Below are positions 9,986 through 17,830 of a stretch of 64,000 bases of DNA, in pieces. Made by a program: the position numbers and the translations under genes. Within the stretch, counting starts at the first letter, position 1, and each line of letters starts with the position of its first letter. The stretch comes from Nostoc spongiaeforme FACHB-130. GTDB lineage: Bacteria; Cyanobacteriota; Cyanobacteriia; Cyanobacteriales; Nostocaceae. The stretch spans positions 1-64,000 of the forward strand of contig NZ_JACJTB010000021.1 in NCBI RefSeq assembly GCF_014698475.1, given 5' to 3'. The notes beneath the pieces were generated by a model. That model was given only the letters and a program-made list of their open reading frames with translations. It did no database searches and was not told where the DNA came from.

Positions 9986-11203
9986 TCATGCCGGCTTATG
10001 ATCTAACCGAATTGCTGCTTCTAGGGCTGCTTTTTCTTTGGCGCGGCGGGCATAAGGCTGCAACTGAGAGCGATCGCAACCTGTTAAAATACTCAAATCA
10101 TCTAAACTCACACCTCGCATTAACATTTCTACACACCATGTTTGTTGTGCTTGAGTAATTTCTGGTGGTTTACCTTGGGGTGTTAACAATTCTTGAGTCC
10201 AAATTTCCCAACGTTGCAGCAATTCTGACTCAGAAAGGGGATTACCTACATTGTCAATAAACATCGCTGGATGATGATCTTTGCGACTTTTCAGCCATTT
10301 AATTACAGGATTGTTGGTATGAGAACCGTAGTGTTTACCCAAAATCCACTGATTCAAAGGAACTTGGCGAGGTAAGCCTGGGGTGGTGATTTGCAGAATT
10401 AGTCCTTGATTATCGAAAATTTGGTGCGATCGCTCCAAGCCAATTATCTCAGCAACAGATAAACCAGCACCAAATAAAAGGTATGCTAAAGCATAATCTT
10501 GTATTCCCGATTTTCTGGAGTTTTGCAAAATTTTATGGACTAAAATCCCAGGCAAATCAGCTACTTCTTGGATAATTACAGTTTCTTTAGTTAATTGGGG
10601 TGCAGTAGACATCGCTCCATGTAAAAACAACTCCACTAAATTCTCTAAAAAATCATTTCGATCTTCCCACAGTTCATGAAATTCGCTTGTGAATTCAATC
10701 ACCGCATATCCCAAAATCATGCCATTCAGTAAACTGGCTAATTTTTCTGCCGGCAGATAGGTATTTAGGTCTCCCTGTTGAATCACAGTGGCTAAATACT
10801 GCGCTACATAGCGGTTAGCTTCTGTTAATCCTCTCCCCAAAGCGCGGCGATTTTCGGCGGGAAATTGGTCTGCTTCACCCACTACCGACCGCACAAACTC
10901 TGGGACTCGTTCTAATGTATGTAAGCTATCACTTGCATAATCTTTCAGGGCTTGATAAACGTTACCCGGAGGAGTTGCTCTCTGGACTAAAGATTCTCCC
11001 AAATCTTTAAATGCTGCCGATTCTTCTAATACTGCTAACAGTAGACCATGTTTATTCCCAAAATGGCGAAATAAAGTCACTTCATTGACTCCAGCTTTTT
11101 CGGCAATTTGGCGAGTAGTAGTACTACTAACTCCTTGTGTAGTAAATAATTCTAGTGCTGCTTGAATCAAACGTTGGCGGGCTGAGATTGATTGAGATGC
11201 CAT
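9986..11203 (-). CDS. TetR-family regulator with a C-terminal recombinase-like domain
   Basis: 405-aa protein. The N-terminus (about 1-60) is a clear TetR helix-turn-helix (RQIAEKAGVNEVTLFRHFGNKHGLL), followed by a helical ligand domain to about residue 215. The remaining 180 residues are not usual for TetR. LLFGAGLSVAEIIGLERS, then a strand-rich stretch ending RQVPLNQW, and later ML-RGVSLDDLSILTGCDRSQLQPY, match the layout of a tyrosine-recombinase catalytic core, but the Arg, His/Arg and LGH residues are replaced by Ser, Gln and TGC. It is probably a non-catalytic fold. I choose the ATG at 11203, not 11230, because the upstream stretch is a palindromic operator. It is divergent from the desaturase gene, which it probably represses. 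Confidence 0.85.
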   Translation of the reverse strand: MASQSISARQRLIQAALELFTTQGVSSTTTRQIAEKAGVNEVTLFRHFGNKHGLLLAVLEESAAFKDLGESLVQRATPPGNVYQALKDYASDSLHTLERVPEFVRSVVGEADQFPAENRRALGRGLTEANRYVAQYLATVIQQGDLNTYLPAEKLASLLNGMILGYAVIEFTSEFHELWEDRNDFLENLVELFLHGAMSTAPQLTKETVIIQEVADLPGILVHKILQNSRKSGIQDYALAYLLFGAGLSVAEIIGLERSHQIFDNQGLILQITTPGLPRQVPLNQWILGKHYGSHTNNPVIKWLKSRKDHHPAMFIDNVGNPLSESELLQRWEIWTQELLTPQGKPPEITQAQQTWCVEMLMRGVSLDDLSILTGCDRSQLQPYARRAKEKAALEAAIRLDHKPA

Positions 11204-11211
11204 AAGAAATA

Positions 11212-11230
11212 ATGCAAGTGGCACTTGCAT
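11212..11230. promoter_or_regulatory. palindromic operator 1 (TetR/desaturase divergent promoter)
   Basis: A perfect 9+1+9 inverted repeat, ATGCAAGTG-G-CACTTGCAT, 9 nt upstream of the TetR start codon. A near-copy lies 28 bp away at 11259. The length and symmetry suit a TetR dimer. Confidence 0.75.
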
Positions 11231-11258
11231 AAAAAACCAATAGTTGTTACGATGCCTA

Positions 11259-11277
11259 ATGTAAGTGATACTTGCTT
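11259..11277. promoter_or_regulatory. palindromic operator 2 (TetR/desaturase divergent promoter)
   Basis: ATGTAAGTG-A-TACTTGCTT has the same 19-bp frame as operator 1, with 15 of 19 positions identical. It lies on the desaturase side of the divergent promoter region. Confidence 0.7.
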
Positions 11278-11378
11278 AAGTTCACTGTAACGAACTAGTT
11301 TACAGAATGGGTCAATTTCTTGGGGAAGTTTACCCAAATCCCAGCAAATCACTTCATGATCCATCAACGGAAATGTTT

Positions 11379-12236
11379 ATGACTGCAAAATATCTGGCGG
11401 TTGCTTCTGAGACAGGAAATTCACCCCGCCTGAGATGGGTGAATGTGGCTTTTTTTGCTGCTATTCACGCCTTAGCTATGTTGGCTCCTTGGTTTTTTTC
11501 TTGGTCGGCGCTAGGATTGCTAGTGTTTCTCCATTGGTTATTCGGGAGTATTGGCATCTGTTTAGGATATCATCGACTTTTAAGCCATCGGAGTTTCCAA
11601 GTACCCAAGTGGTTAGAATATGCGATCGCCATTATCGGAGCCTTAGCACTCCAAGGTGGGCCGATTTTTTGGATTGGTGGACACCGCCAGCACCATGCCC
11701 ATACAGAAGATATTAACTTAGATCCCTACTCTGCCCAACGTGGGTTCTGGTGGAGCCACATACTATGGATTATGTATCCCCGTCCAGAGTTTTTTGACTA
11801 TGAAACTTATAAAAAATATGCGCCAGATTTAGAAAGACAACCTTTCTATCGTTGGCTAGATCGCTACTTCTTATTGTTGCAAATTCCCTTGGGATTATTC
11901 TTATATGCTTTAGGCGGCTGGTCTTTCGTAATCTACGGAATGTTTGTGCGAGCAGTATTATTGTGGCACTCCACTTGGTTTGTTAATTCTGCATCCCATC
12001 TTTGGGGTTATCGCACCTTTGACGCGAATGATGGTGCGCGTAACTTGTGGTGGGTATCAATCCTAACTTATGGCGAAGGCTGGCACAACAACCATCATAC
12101 TTTTCCCCACGTTGCCAAATCTGGCTTTCAGTGGTGGGAGATTGACATCACTTGGTGGAGTATTAAAGCTTTAAAAAGTTTGGGTTTAGCGAAAAAAGTC
12201 ATCTTACCGCCACCGCAAATTGCAAATCAAAGATAA
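11379..12236 (+). CDS. acyl-lipid/acyl-CoA delta-9-type fatty acid desaturase
   Basis: Membrane di-iron desaturase that inserts a double bond in membrane-lipid acyl chains. All three histidine boxes are present: HRLLSH, HRQHH and HNNHH. Four hydrophobic segments flank them. The sequence pattern (LGYHRLLSHRSF, ALQGGPIFWIGGHRQHHAHT, GEGWHNNHH) is that of the DesC/delta-9 group. I choose the ATG at 11379 because GGA lies 8 nt upstream and it gives the usual cyanobacterial N-terminus; the frame is open to an ATG at 11307 and another ATG lies at 11373. Two palindromic operators shared with the divergent TetR gene suggest repression relieved by a lipid-related ligand, as for Pseudomonas DesT; that comparison is inference. 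Confidence 0.93.
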   Translation: MTAKYLAVASETGNSPRLRWVNVAFFAAIHALAMLAPWFFSWSALGLLVFLHWLFGSIGICLGYHRLLSHRSFQVPKWLEYAIAIIGALALQGGPIFWIGGHRQHHAHTEDINLDPYSAQRGFWWSHILWIMYPRPEFFDYETYKKYAPDLERQPFYRWLDRYFLLLQIPLGLFLYALGGWSFVIYGMFVRAVLLWHSTWFVNSASHLWGYRTFDANDGARNLWWVSILTYGEGWHNNHHTFPHVAKSGFQWWEIDITWWSIKALKSLGLAKKVILPPPQIANQR

Positions 12237-12370
12237 ATTAACTGTAAGAATTCAGCACTCAGGAGTCAGAAATCAGAATTTAGAAAAAATTGAAGATAAT
12301 TGCTAGATTGATTTGTAACAATTGTTCTGATTTTGATAAATATTCTGACTCCTAAAGCCTTACACTTAAA

Positions 12371-12769
12371 TTATGGCAATTTATAGCTGGCAACCCGGAC
12401 ATTTAACTCTCCTTGACTGGGATTTTTGCTAAAAATAAATGCACCTTCTTCCTTCTCGCCATCAGATAAAAAATCAATTTGTTGCTCTCCCGTTTCTACC
12501 ACTTGATCAGCAATTTGTAACTCAGCAATAATCTGCACTGATTCCGCCGTTTCACCACCAGTATTAACTATTTCAAAGGGAACATAAAATTTCCCATCAA
12601 TTTCTTTAATTGCTGATTTTTGATTTACCGACAAAATAGGAGGCTGATTTTTTTCATTTAGCCATATATACCCGACTAAACTAATCACAACTGCCAGAAT
12701 AGATAAAGCTATTCCAAATGTGATCCATTCAGCTAAAGAGCGTTCTGGTTGTGGTTCTGTTTCCATCAT
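12371..12769 (-). CDS. TIGR02588-family protein (partner of TIGR02587 membrane protein)
   Basis: 132-aa protein with one transmembrane segment near the N-terminus (about residues 13-33, ITFGIALSILAVVISLVGYI) and an extracytoplasmic beta-rich domain (FYVPFEIVNTGGETAESVQI). I recognise it as the TIGR02588 type, a family of unknown function known to occur as a two-gene operon with the TIGR02587 membrane protein. Here the start overlaps the upstream gene by 4 bp (ATGA), which indicates translational coupling. Function is unknown. Confidence 0.82.
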   Translation of the reverse strand: MMETEPQPERSLAEWITFGIALSILAVVISLVGYIWLNEKNQPPILSVNQKSAIKEIDGKFYVPFEIVNTGGETAESVQIIAELQIADQVVETGEQQIDFLSDGEKEEGAFIFSKNPSQGELNVRVASYKLP

Positions 12770-13623
12770 ATTGCTAACCTACCTGCTGCGCCGCCAATAG
12801 TTGCAGGTAATCCCAAAACTAAAGTATGTTCTAACCACATTATCCAAGGGTCTGATAAAGTGAGCTTTTGAAAGAAGAATAGCATTGCTCCACTAGCCAG
12901 CAAAGATACTAAATAAGATATAGTAGTTTCACTTAATGGGCGCTGAAAAATTCCTTTTTGCTGTCTACGTTTTTGTTGGTCGGAAAAACCAGCTTGAAAG
13001 ACAATAGCGTAGGAAATTACTAAAGACGCAGCCATTAACACCCATAACCAGGGAGGAGAAATAGCCGCCGCTAACATAGGAACTTCGTCTGTTGGTGCAA
13101 TGTTAAAAGCAATCACAGTTGCACCAATGACAGTTGCACCTAAATCAGCTAATGTGGCGTGTAAATTATTTTTATGCGTGGCTGATGTTGAATTATTTTG
13201 ATTACCTGCTTGGAGAAATTGGTTAGCTAACGCTACACCGAGGGTAAATGGTACCCCTTCATAAACTACTTTTCCTAGTGATTCTTTTAAGGATGTTGCT
13301 GGGGTAATTTCTTGCAATAACCACAACATAAATGCAGAACAAACAAATCCAATGGCTATTGCTTCTACAGTATCTATTGCGGCTTCATCTAGTCGCCAAG
13401 TATTTCTGCGTTTACGAAATCCCTCTGTATAATTGAGTAAAAAAACTACAACAAACATTAAGGCGATCGCTATTGCAATTAATCTCGGTTTTGCTAATGA
13501 GCCAATCCACCATACTTCCATTGTATATATTAGTGGAATGCCAAATAAAAAACCTCCACAAATACCACGGACAATATCATTTATTTCTCGCTTCCAGGCA
13601 TTTTTATACTGCTTTTTTCCCAC
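12766..13623 (-). CDS. TIGR02587-family integral membrane protein
   Basis: 285-aa polytopic membrane protein with about seven hydrophobic segments (for example about residues 20-36, 45-64, 88-106, 124-138, 160-200 and 229-248). Basic loops such as EGFRKRRNTWR and DQQKRRQQK suggest cytoplasmic sides. It matches the TIGR02587 family, which always pairs with TIGR02588. The frame opens with GTG at 13623; no clear Shine-Dalgarno, so the exact start is uncertain. First gene of the pair. The role is not known; no transport or catalytic motif is visible. Confidence 0.82.
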   Translation of the reverse strand: MGKKQYKNAWKREINDIVRGICGGFLFGIPLIYTMEVWWIGSLAKPRLIAIAIALMFVVVFLLNYTEGFRKRRNTWRLDEAAIDTVEAIAIGFVCSAFMLWLLQEITPATSLKESLGKVVYEGVPFTLGVALANQFLQAGNQNNSTSATHKNNLHATLADLGATVIGATVIAFNIAPTDEVPMLAAAISPPWLWVLMAASLVISYAIVFQAGFSDQQKRRQQKGIFQRPLSETTISYLVSLLASGAMLFFFQKLTLSDPWIMWLEHTLVLGLPATIGGAAGRLAI

Positions 13624-13787
13624 TACTAATAAGTACCTAATTATTTTGTTGTCAGATTTATATGTGTTGTAATATTTCTCATAAAATAAATATTATCCGC
13701 ATCTATCTTAGGTTATTTTTTAAATAAACGATTTATATACTTCCTTCGGTAGATAAACAAAAAATTACTTTTTAGCCAAGGTAGATT

Positions 13788-13958
13788 TATAACACTCATA
13801 TTTGATTTGGGAAAAAAATCAGTACACCCAGATCAGGCTTCTTTCCTACTCCCCATTCCCTACTCCCTGCGTATCGCGCTTGCGCTGGGCTTCTCTGCGA
13901 GACGCTTTGCGAACGCGCACCACACAACTAGATTCAGGAATCAAACCGTATTCCTATA
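13788..13958 (+). repeat. MITE-like dispersed repeat, copy A
   Basis: Starts TATAACACTCATATTTGATT and ends with the inverted counterpart of TATAGGAATC-GGTTTGATTCCTGA. Between them are the shared core AGTACACCCAGATCAGGC and pyrimidine-rich TACTCCC runs. Copies B (24144-24329, inverted) and C (38045-38173) have the same termini. This copy carries an extra GC-rich block (about 13868-13922), itself a small nested repeat. Two short ORFs within it are artefacts of the repeat. Confidence 0.75.
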
Positions 13959-14112
13959 TCAAAGGTCTGACTTACGTAGACTCTACGATATTCCAACGGC
14001 GCACTCTTGCGGCTAACTCAGCATAAGCAATAGTTATACCCCCAAGAATCTTCGCAATGTAAGCCACACTTGCTGCTGAAACACAGTCCCACCAGTTTTG
14101 AGGGGAATATCG

Positions 14113-14302
14113 GCTTGTTTATTATTTGGCGTGACTGAAGCTTTACAGTTACGTATCCAGGGCTTTGGGTGCAAACATTCCTTACCAGTTTCTAGTTATG
14201 TTACCTTATGCGATCGCTTTATTCGCATTGTTGGGACTCGCGGCTAAAGCTTCACCACCAAAAGCTTTGGGCGTTAATTATTTTCCTGAACATCGCAGAT
14301 GA
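14113..14302 (+). pseudogene. remnant of sugar/nucleoside ABC permease (BmpD-type) C-terminus
   Basis: Two adjoining frames give ACLLFGVTEALQLRIQGFG and then GANIPYQFLVMLPYAIALFA... ending in PPKALGVNYFPEHRR and a stop at 14300. Together they match the conserved C-terminus of simple-sugar/nucleoside ABC permeases (LFG-EAL-LR-Q--G--IP-q-l-mLPY). A frameshift lies at about 14165-14171. No upstream portion or ATPase remains, so this is a dead fragment in a 1-kb gene-poor stretch. Confidence 0.7.
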
Positions 14303-14631
14303 TCATAAGTTCTATAACAGTGGTTAGAAAATTTGATACTGAATACAGTTGCATATCACCCTAGAAGAAATGTACACTTTTAGTCATGATGTTTGCTTGA
14401 TATTGCCATTAGCTTGTCATTGTCTACCCTTAACTTCAGCATAGACAATCAACCTAGTGAGTCATACACGAGCTAGTCCATTTCGAGCCGCAAACAGCCT
14501 TGTCAAGATAACCTCGTCAACCATCAAATATTTACTAGAGAATACGACTTCGCTGTTAGTGGAGTTATTCTTTGAATGAAAATTCAGAATTTTGGGTAGG
14601 TAGTCTTTAACTTAAAGGTGACTTGTTGTTT

Positions 14632-15027
14632 ATGAAGAGACAGCCACTAATATTAGTTGTCGAAGAGAATCTATACAATTTAGAACTCCTAAATTACCAC
14701 CTCAAAGCATTACATTATGCTTGCATTTGTGCTAAACAAGGAATCAAAGCTTTGATATTCTCGCAAACACATCAACCTGACTTAATCATCTTAGATATGA
14801 TGATTTCTGATATTACTGGCGGTCAAGTTATTGATTACCTTAAACAAGATAAAAAAACTGCCAAAATTCCAATTATTGCAGTAATTCCTTGGTATCTGGA
14901 AAAAAACTCCGAACGCCTTTTTTTAACGGGTACAGATGCTTATCTGACAAAACCATATAATTTGCATAAACTAGATGCAGTTTTGTCCTGTCATTTCACT
15001 CAGCTAAATTCTTCAAGTTTGCTTTAG
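14632..15027 (+). CDS. stand-alone response regulator receiver protein (partly degenerate)
   Basis: A single receiver domain of about 131 aa with no output domain, like CheY-type adaptors. The phospho-acceptor region PDLIILDMMISD and the conserved lysine in TKPYN are present. The acidic pair is EE (VVEEN), and the usual Thr/Ser of the fourth strand is Ile (IIAVIPW), so signalling geometry may differ. Starts: TTG at 14623 or ATG at 14632; AAAGG at 14614-14618 serves either, and I use the ATG. It runs convergently into the DUF2294 gene with a 32-bp overlap of coding ends. Confidence 0.82.
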   Translation: MKRQPLILVVEENLYNLELLNYHLKALHYACICAKQGIKALIFSQTHQPDLIILDMMISDITGGQVIDYLKQDKKTAKIPIIAVIPWYLEKNSERLFLTGTDAYLTKPYNLHKLDAVLSCHFTQLNSSSLL

Positions 15028-15400
15028 GGATGGACTCAGGATTTCGCACTTCTGGTAACTGTTGTAAAACTACAATTATTCCAGTTCTCCCTGTAACTAA
15101 ATTGGTATTAGTCATTAAATCAACTATTGGCTTACCAATGATTTCTTCCAATAAATTTTGTAGTTTTAGTTTAATAATTTTGTCTAAAAATAAGCGGACT
15201 TGTTCGGCCAAGTTTTCATACCCACCAGATATTAATGTTAACTCAACTGAGGAAGCTGATTTCTCTAGGGAAATTACTAATTCTGTATCAAAAAAATGAC
15301 ATACAACTTGGCTAGGACGTTGCCCTAGTTGTTCATAATAAAAAGCACTAATCCGCTGTGCAATTTCTCTTTCAAGTTGTCCAATAGTGGGGTATGACAT
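14996..15400 (-). CDS. DUF2294 (MpsC-like) domain protein
   Basis: 134-aa soluble protein. The pattern I-REI--RI--FYYEQLG-RP--V-CHFFDTELVISLE, followed by LISGGYENLAEQVR and the C-terminal TNTNLVTGRTGIIVVL, fits the DUF2294 family. Its members have been linked by others to Na+/bicarbonate-type processes, but no reaction is established. No transmembrane helix. The 3' end overlaps the convergent response-regulator gene, which could give antisense interference. ATG at 15400. Confidence 0.75.
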   Translation of the reverse strand: MSYPTIGQLEREIAQRISAFYYEQLGQRPSQVVCHFFDTELVISLEKSASSVELTLISGGYENLAEQVRLFLDKIIKLKLQNLLEEIIGKPIVDLMTNTNLVTGRTGIIVVLQQLPEVRNPESIPKANLKNLAE

Positions 15401-16190
15401 TATTTTTGTTAGTATTTAATCCTAGTAGTTTGATGAGTTGAGTCTCTCTAAAATAGGGTTGGTGTTGATAATTAATATAATATATATTCATATCATATAT
15501 ACCATTACATATAAACAATCAAGGTCAGATTAAATAATATTTTTTCACTATTTTATTTTGTCAAAAAAATTGCTCACTATAAATAATAAAAAAACTTAGA
15601 TAGCAATTATAGCCTTAGCTATTATCACTTAAAAACGAGCCATGTCAAGCACAATCTTAATTACGCCAGCAAAAAATAGTCAGGAGCAATTTTTATGCTA
15701 AACCAGTTAATTTGGTCTGTGAAATTGTATTATGTTTAATAAAATAAAGCAGCCTATCAAAATTTTTTGGTTAAAAAATCCAGGTTTGACAAAATTTTGA
15801 AAACTTGTTACTGGTAGTAATAATTTGTTTGTACCGCATCAGCTAATCTATTTCAGCATAGCGCCTATTAACTAATTTCGGAACGCTTACTATCTACTAT
15901 CAGGAAATCAACCATATATTTATGTCAGGATGTGGTTATTTCTTCACTATTTCAAAACAAATGTAATAATTCTTATACAGTTAGCAAGAAGTAAAGATTG
16001 TGAAGTGGGATATGGAATTAATACTAATTTTTTATAACGCTGTGTAGAATTCTATCCCCTCTAGCCCTCTCTTAAAAAGGCTATAGGTAATTAGATCAAC
16101 AATAATACATAAACTGATTGATTGCTCTCTATCTCAAGATATATTTAGTTTTTACTTCGCAAACCAATGGAATTGAAGGATAGTGTCTAC
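15401..16190. other. long AT-rich intergenic region, nothing recognised
   Basis: About 790 bases upstream of the DUF2294 gene and downstream of upp. Rich in A/T runs (15470-15600) with stop codons in all frames at short intervals. I see no RNA gene, mobile element or strong terminator. Confidence 0.5.
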
Positions 16191-16826
16191 TTATTTTGTA
16201 CCGAATAAGCGATCGCCTGCATCACCCAAACCTGGAATAATATAACCATGTTCATCCAAATACTCATCAATAGCAGCAGTATAAACTTGTACTTCAGGAT
16301 GAACAGTACAGAAATGTTGTAATCCTTCTGGGGCTGCTAGTAAGCAAACAAACTTCATCGATAACGGGTTAGTAGATTTCAACCTGTCTACAGCCGCAAC
16401 AGCAGAATTTCCTGTGGCTAACATTGGGTCAACAATAATCATGTCCCGTTGTTCAACATCGTGGGGAACTTTGAAATAGTATTCAATCGGAATTAAAGTT
16501 TTAGGGTCACGGTATAAACCAATATGACCAACCCTTGCTGATGGCATTAACTCCAACATACCATCTAAAATGCCTTGTCCCGCCCGCATGATAGACACTA
16601 ACACCAGCTTTTTATCCGGTGCAAGCACGGGTGCATTCATTGGCGCAAGGGGTGTTTTAATCTCTTCATATTTTAGAGATAAATTGCGCGTTACTTCATA
16701 ACCTAACAACAAACTAATTTCTTTGAGGAGGTTGCGAAATTTCGTCGTGCTAGTTTCAGCCTTCCGCATCAAAGTTAGTTTATGTTGAATTAACGGATGG
16801 TCAATAACTGTGACTTGATTTTGCAT
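16191..16826 (-). CDS. upp: uracil phosphoribosyltransferase
   Basis: 211-aa enzyme that salvages uracil to UMP using PRPP. The PRPP loop is clear in [20 protein letters not shown]; the uracil-binding C-terminus reads [23 protein letters not shown]. The N-terminus [18 protein letters not shown] is the standard Upp start. Full length. It stands alone, followed downstream by the long intergenic region; a run of ACACCCTTA-type repeats separates it from the DUF928 gene. Confidence 0.97.
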   Translation of the reverse strand: MQNQVTVIDHPLIQHKLTLMRKAETSTTKFRNLLKEISLLLGYEVTRNLSLKYEEIKTPLAPMNAPVLAPDKKLVLVSIMRAGQGILDGMLELMPSARVGHIGLYRDPKTLIPIEYYFKVPHDVEQRDMIIVDPMLATGNSAVAAVDRLKSTNPLSMKFVCLLAAPEGLQHFCTVHPEVQVYTAAIDEYLDEHGYIIPGLGDAGDRLFGTK

Positions 16827-16934
16827 TTTGGCTAAATGAAGTGTGGAGTGTAAATTTTTCTGTGGAAACTGGGCGTAAGGGTGTGTGGTCTAGGGGTTTT
16901 AGATACATACACCCTTACACCCCTACACCCTTAT

Positions 16935-17735
16935 TTAGTGCTTATCTGACAAAATTGGTTCTGTAGCGACATCGCTTAAACGGACGCTGGCTAACAAATC
17001 TTGCCATTGTGTGTTGAGTTTTGAATCTTGGGGATGTTCGTGTCTGAGGGTAGCTAGTATTGTGATTGCTTCATGCCAAATACCATTTTGGGCATAGATG
17101 GCAAATTTTTGTAAAAGTGTGGCTGTTTGCAGTTCCTTGATAGTTGTTTGACTGAGGTTAACTCGTTTAACTACTCCTTCTACAAAAATAGGAGGTGATG
17201 TTTCTTGAGTCTCACAAGCAACAGTCAAAAACCAACGGTATCGTTGATTAACAGCTAATTTGGGAGCATTAGCAGGTAAAGTAACACTAATGATTCCCGG
17301 ATCTTTTGGCAGTGCTATTGGTTGGTTATACAATTCCTTTGATTGCGGTTGATCTTCTTGCAAGACAAACTTAGCGGGAAGATTGTCTTTTTGGGAATAC
17401 GGCACATAAAACCAAAATGTTGGGTTTGGTGATGTAGTTAATGACCAAACATTTGTAATTGAAGACGGTTCTTTTGTATAAGGTACTAAAGCCGTCAAAT
17501 CTTGTTTGACTTGGGGACAAGAACCGCGTTTTGCACCACCCAATACCCGACCTCCTGGCGGTGGATCTGCTGGTGGTTTAGGTGGATTAAAATTTACTGT
17601 TTGGGATACAGTCTTCATATTTTGACTAGCTATTGGCATCGATGTTGCCATTGGCTTTGGTGTTGCTGCTAGTGCTAGGGTTTGGCTGGCTAAAACACCT
17701 ACATAGCCTAGAGTTAATCCGAGTAATATTTTCAT
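16935..17735 (-). CDS. DUF928 secreted protein
   Basis: 266-aa protein with a signal peptide (hydrophobic residues 3-24, likely cleavage after ALA near 24) and the DUF928 core: PPPGGRVLGGAKRGSCP, then the LTALVP, TNVWSLTTSPNPTFWFYVPY and beta-rich segments, ending in a short helical tail. It is a cyanobacterial family, presumed periplasmic or exported. It lies directly downstream of the CHAT-CHASE2 and DUF1822 genes on the same strand. Such neighbours recur in cyanobacteria near secreted filamentous-hemagglutinin-like proteins (my recollection), so it may serve an envelope-secretion function. Confidence 0.85.
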   Translation of the reverse strand: MKILLGLTLGYVGVLASQTLALAATPKPMATSMPIASQNMKTVSQTVNFNPPKPPADPPPGGRVLGGAKRGSCPQVKQDLTALVPYTKEPSSITNVWSLTTSPNPTFWFYVPYSQKDNLPAKFVLQEDQPQSKELYNQPIALPKDPGIISVTLPANAPKLAVNQRYRWFLTVACETQETSPPIFVEGVVKRVNLSQTTIKELQTATLLQKFAIYAQNGIWHEAITILATLRHEHPQDSKLNTQWQDLLASVRLSDVATEPILSDKH

Positions 17736-17830
17736 CAGTTGTAAACTCCAGTTGTGTGAGGCTGAAAAAGTTGAATATATCTCTGTAAACTGCTGTTTCG
17801 GGCGGTTAATTGTTTGTGTTTTTAACTCTT

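Noticed and set aside
13802-14026. Two overlapping 69-74-aa ORFs
   Set aside because: They lie within MITE-like copy A and its nested repeat; the residues reflect repeat sequence.
15401-16190. Small genes in the long gap before upp
   Set aside because: All frames are interrupted often, and no ribosome site or homology was seen.
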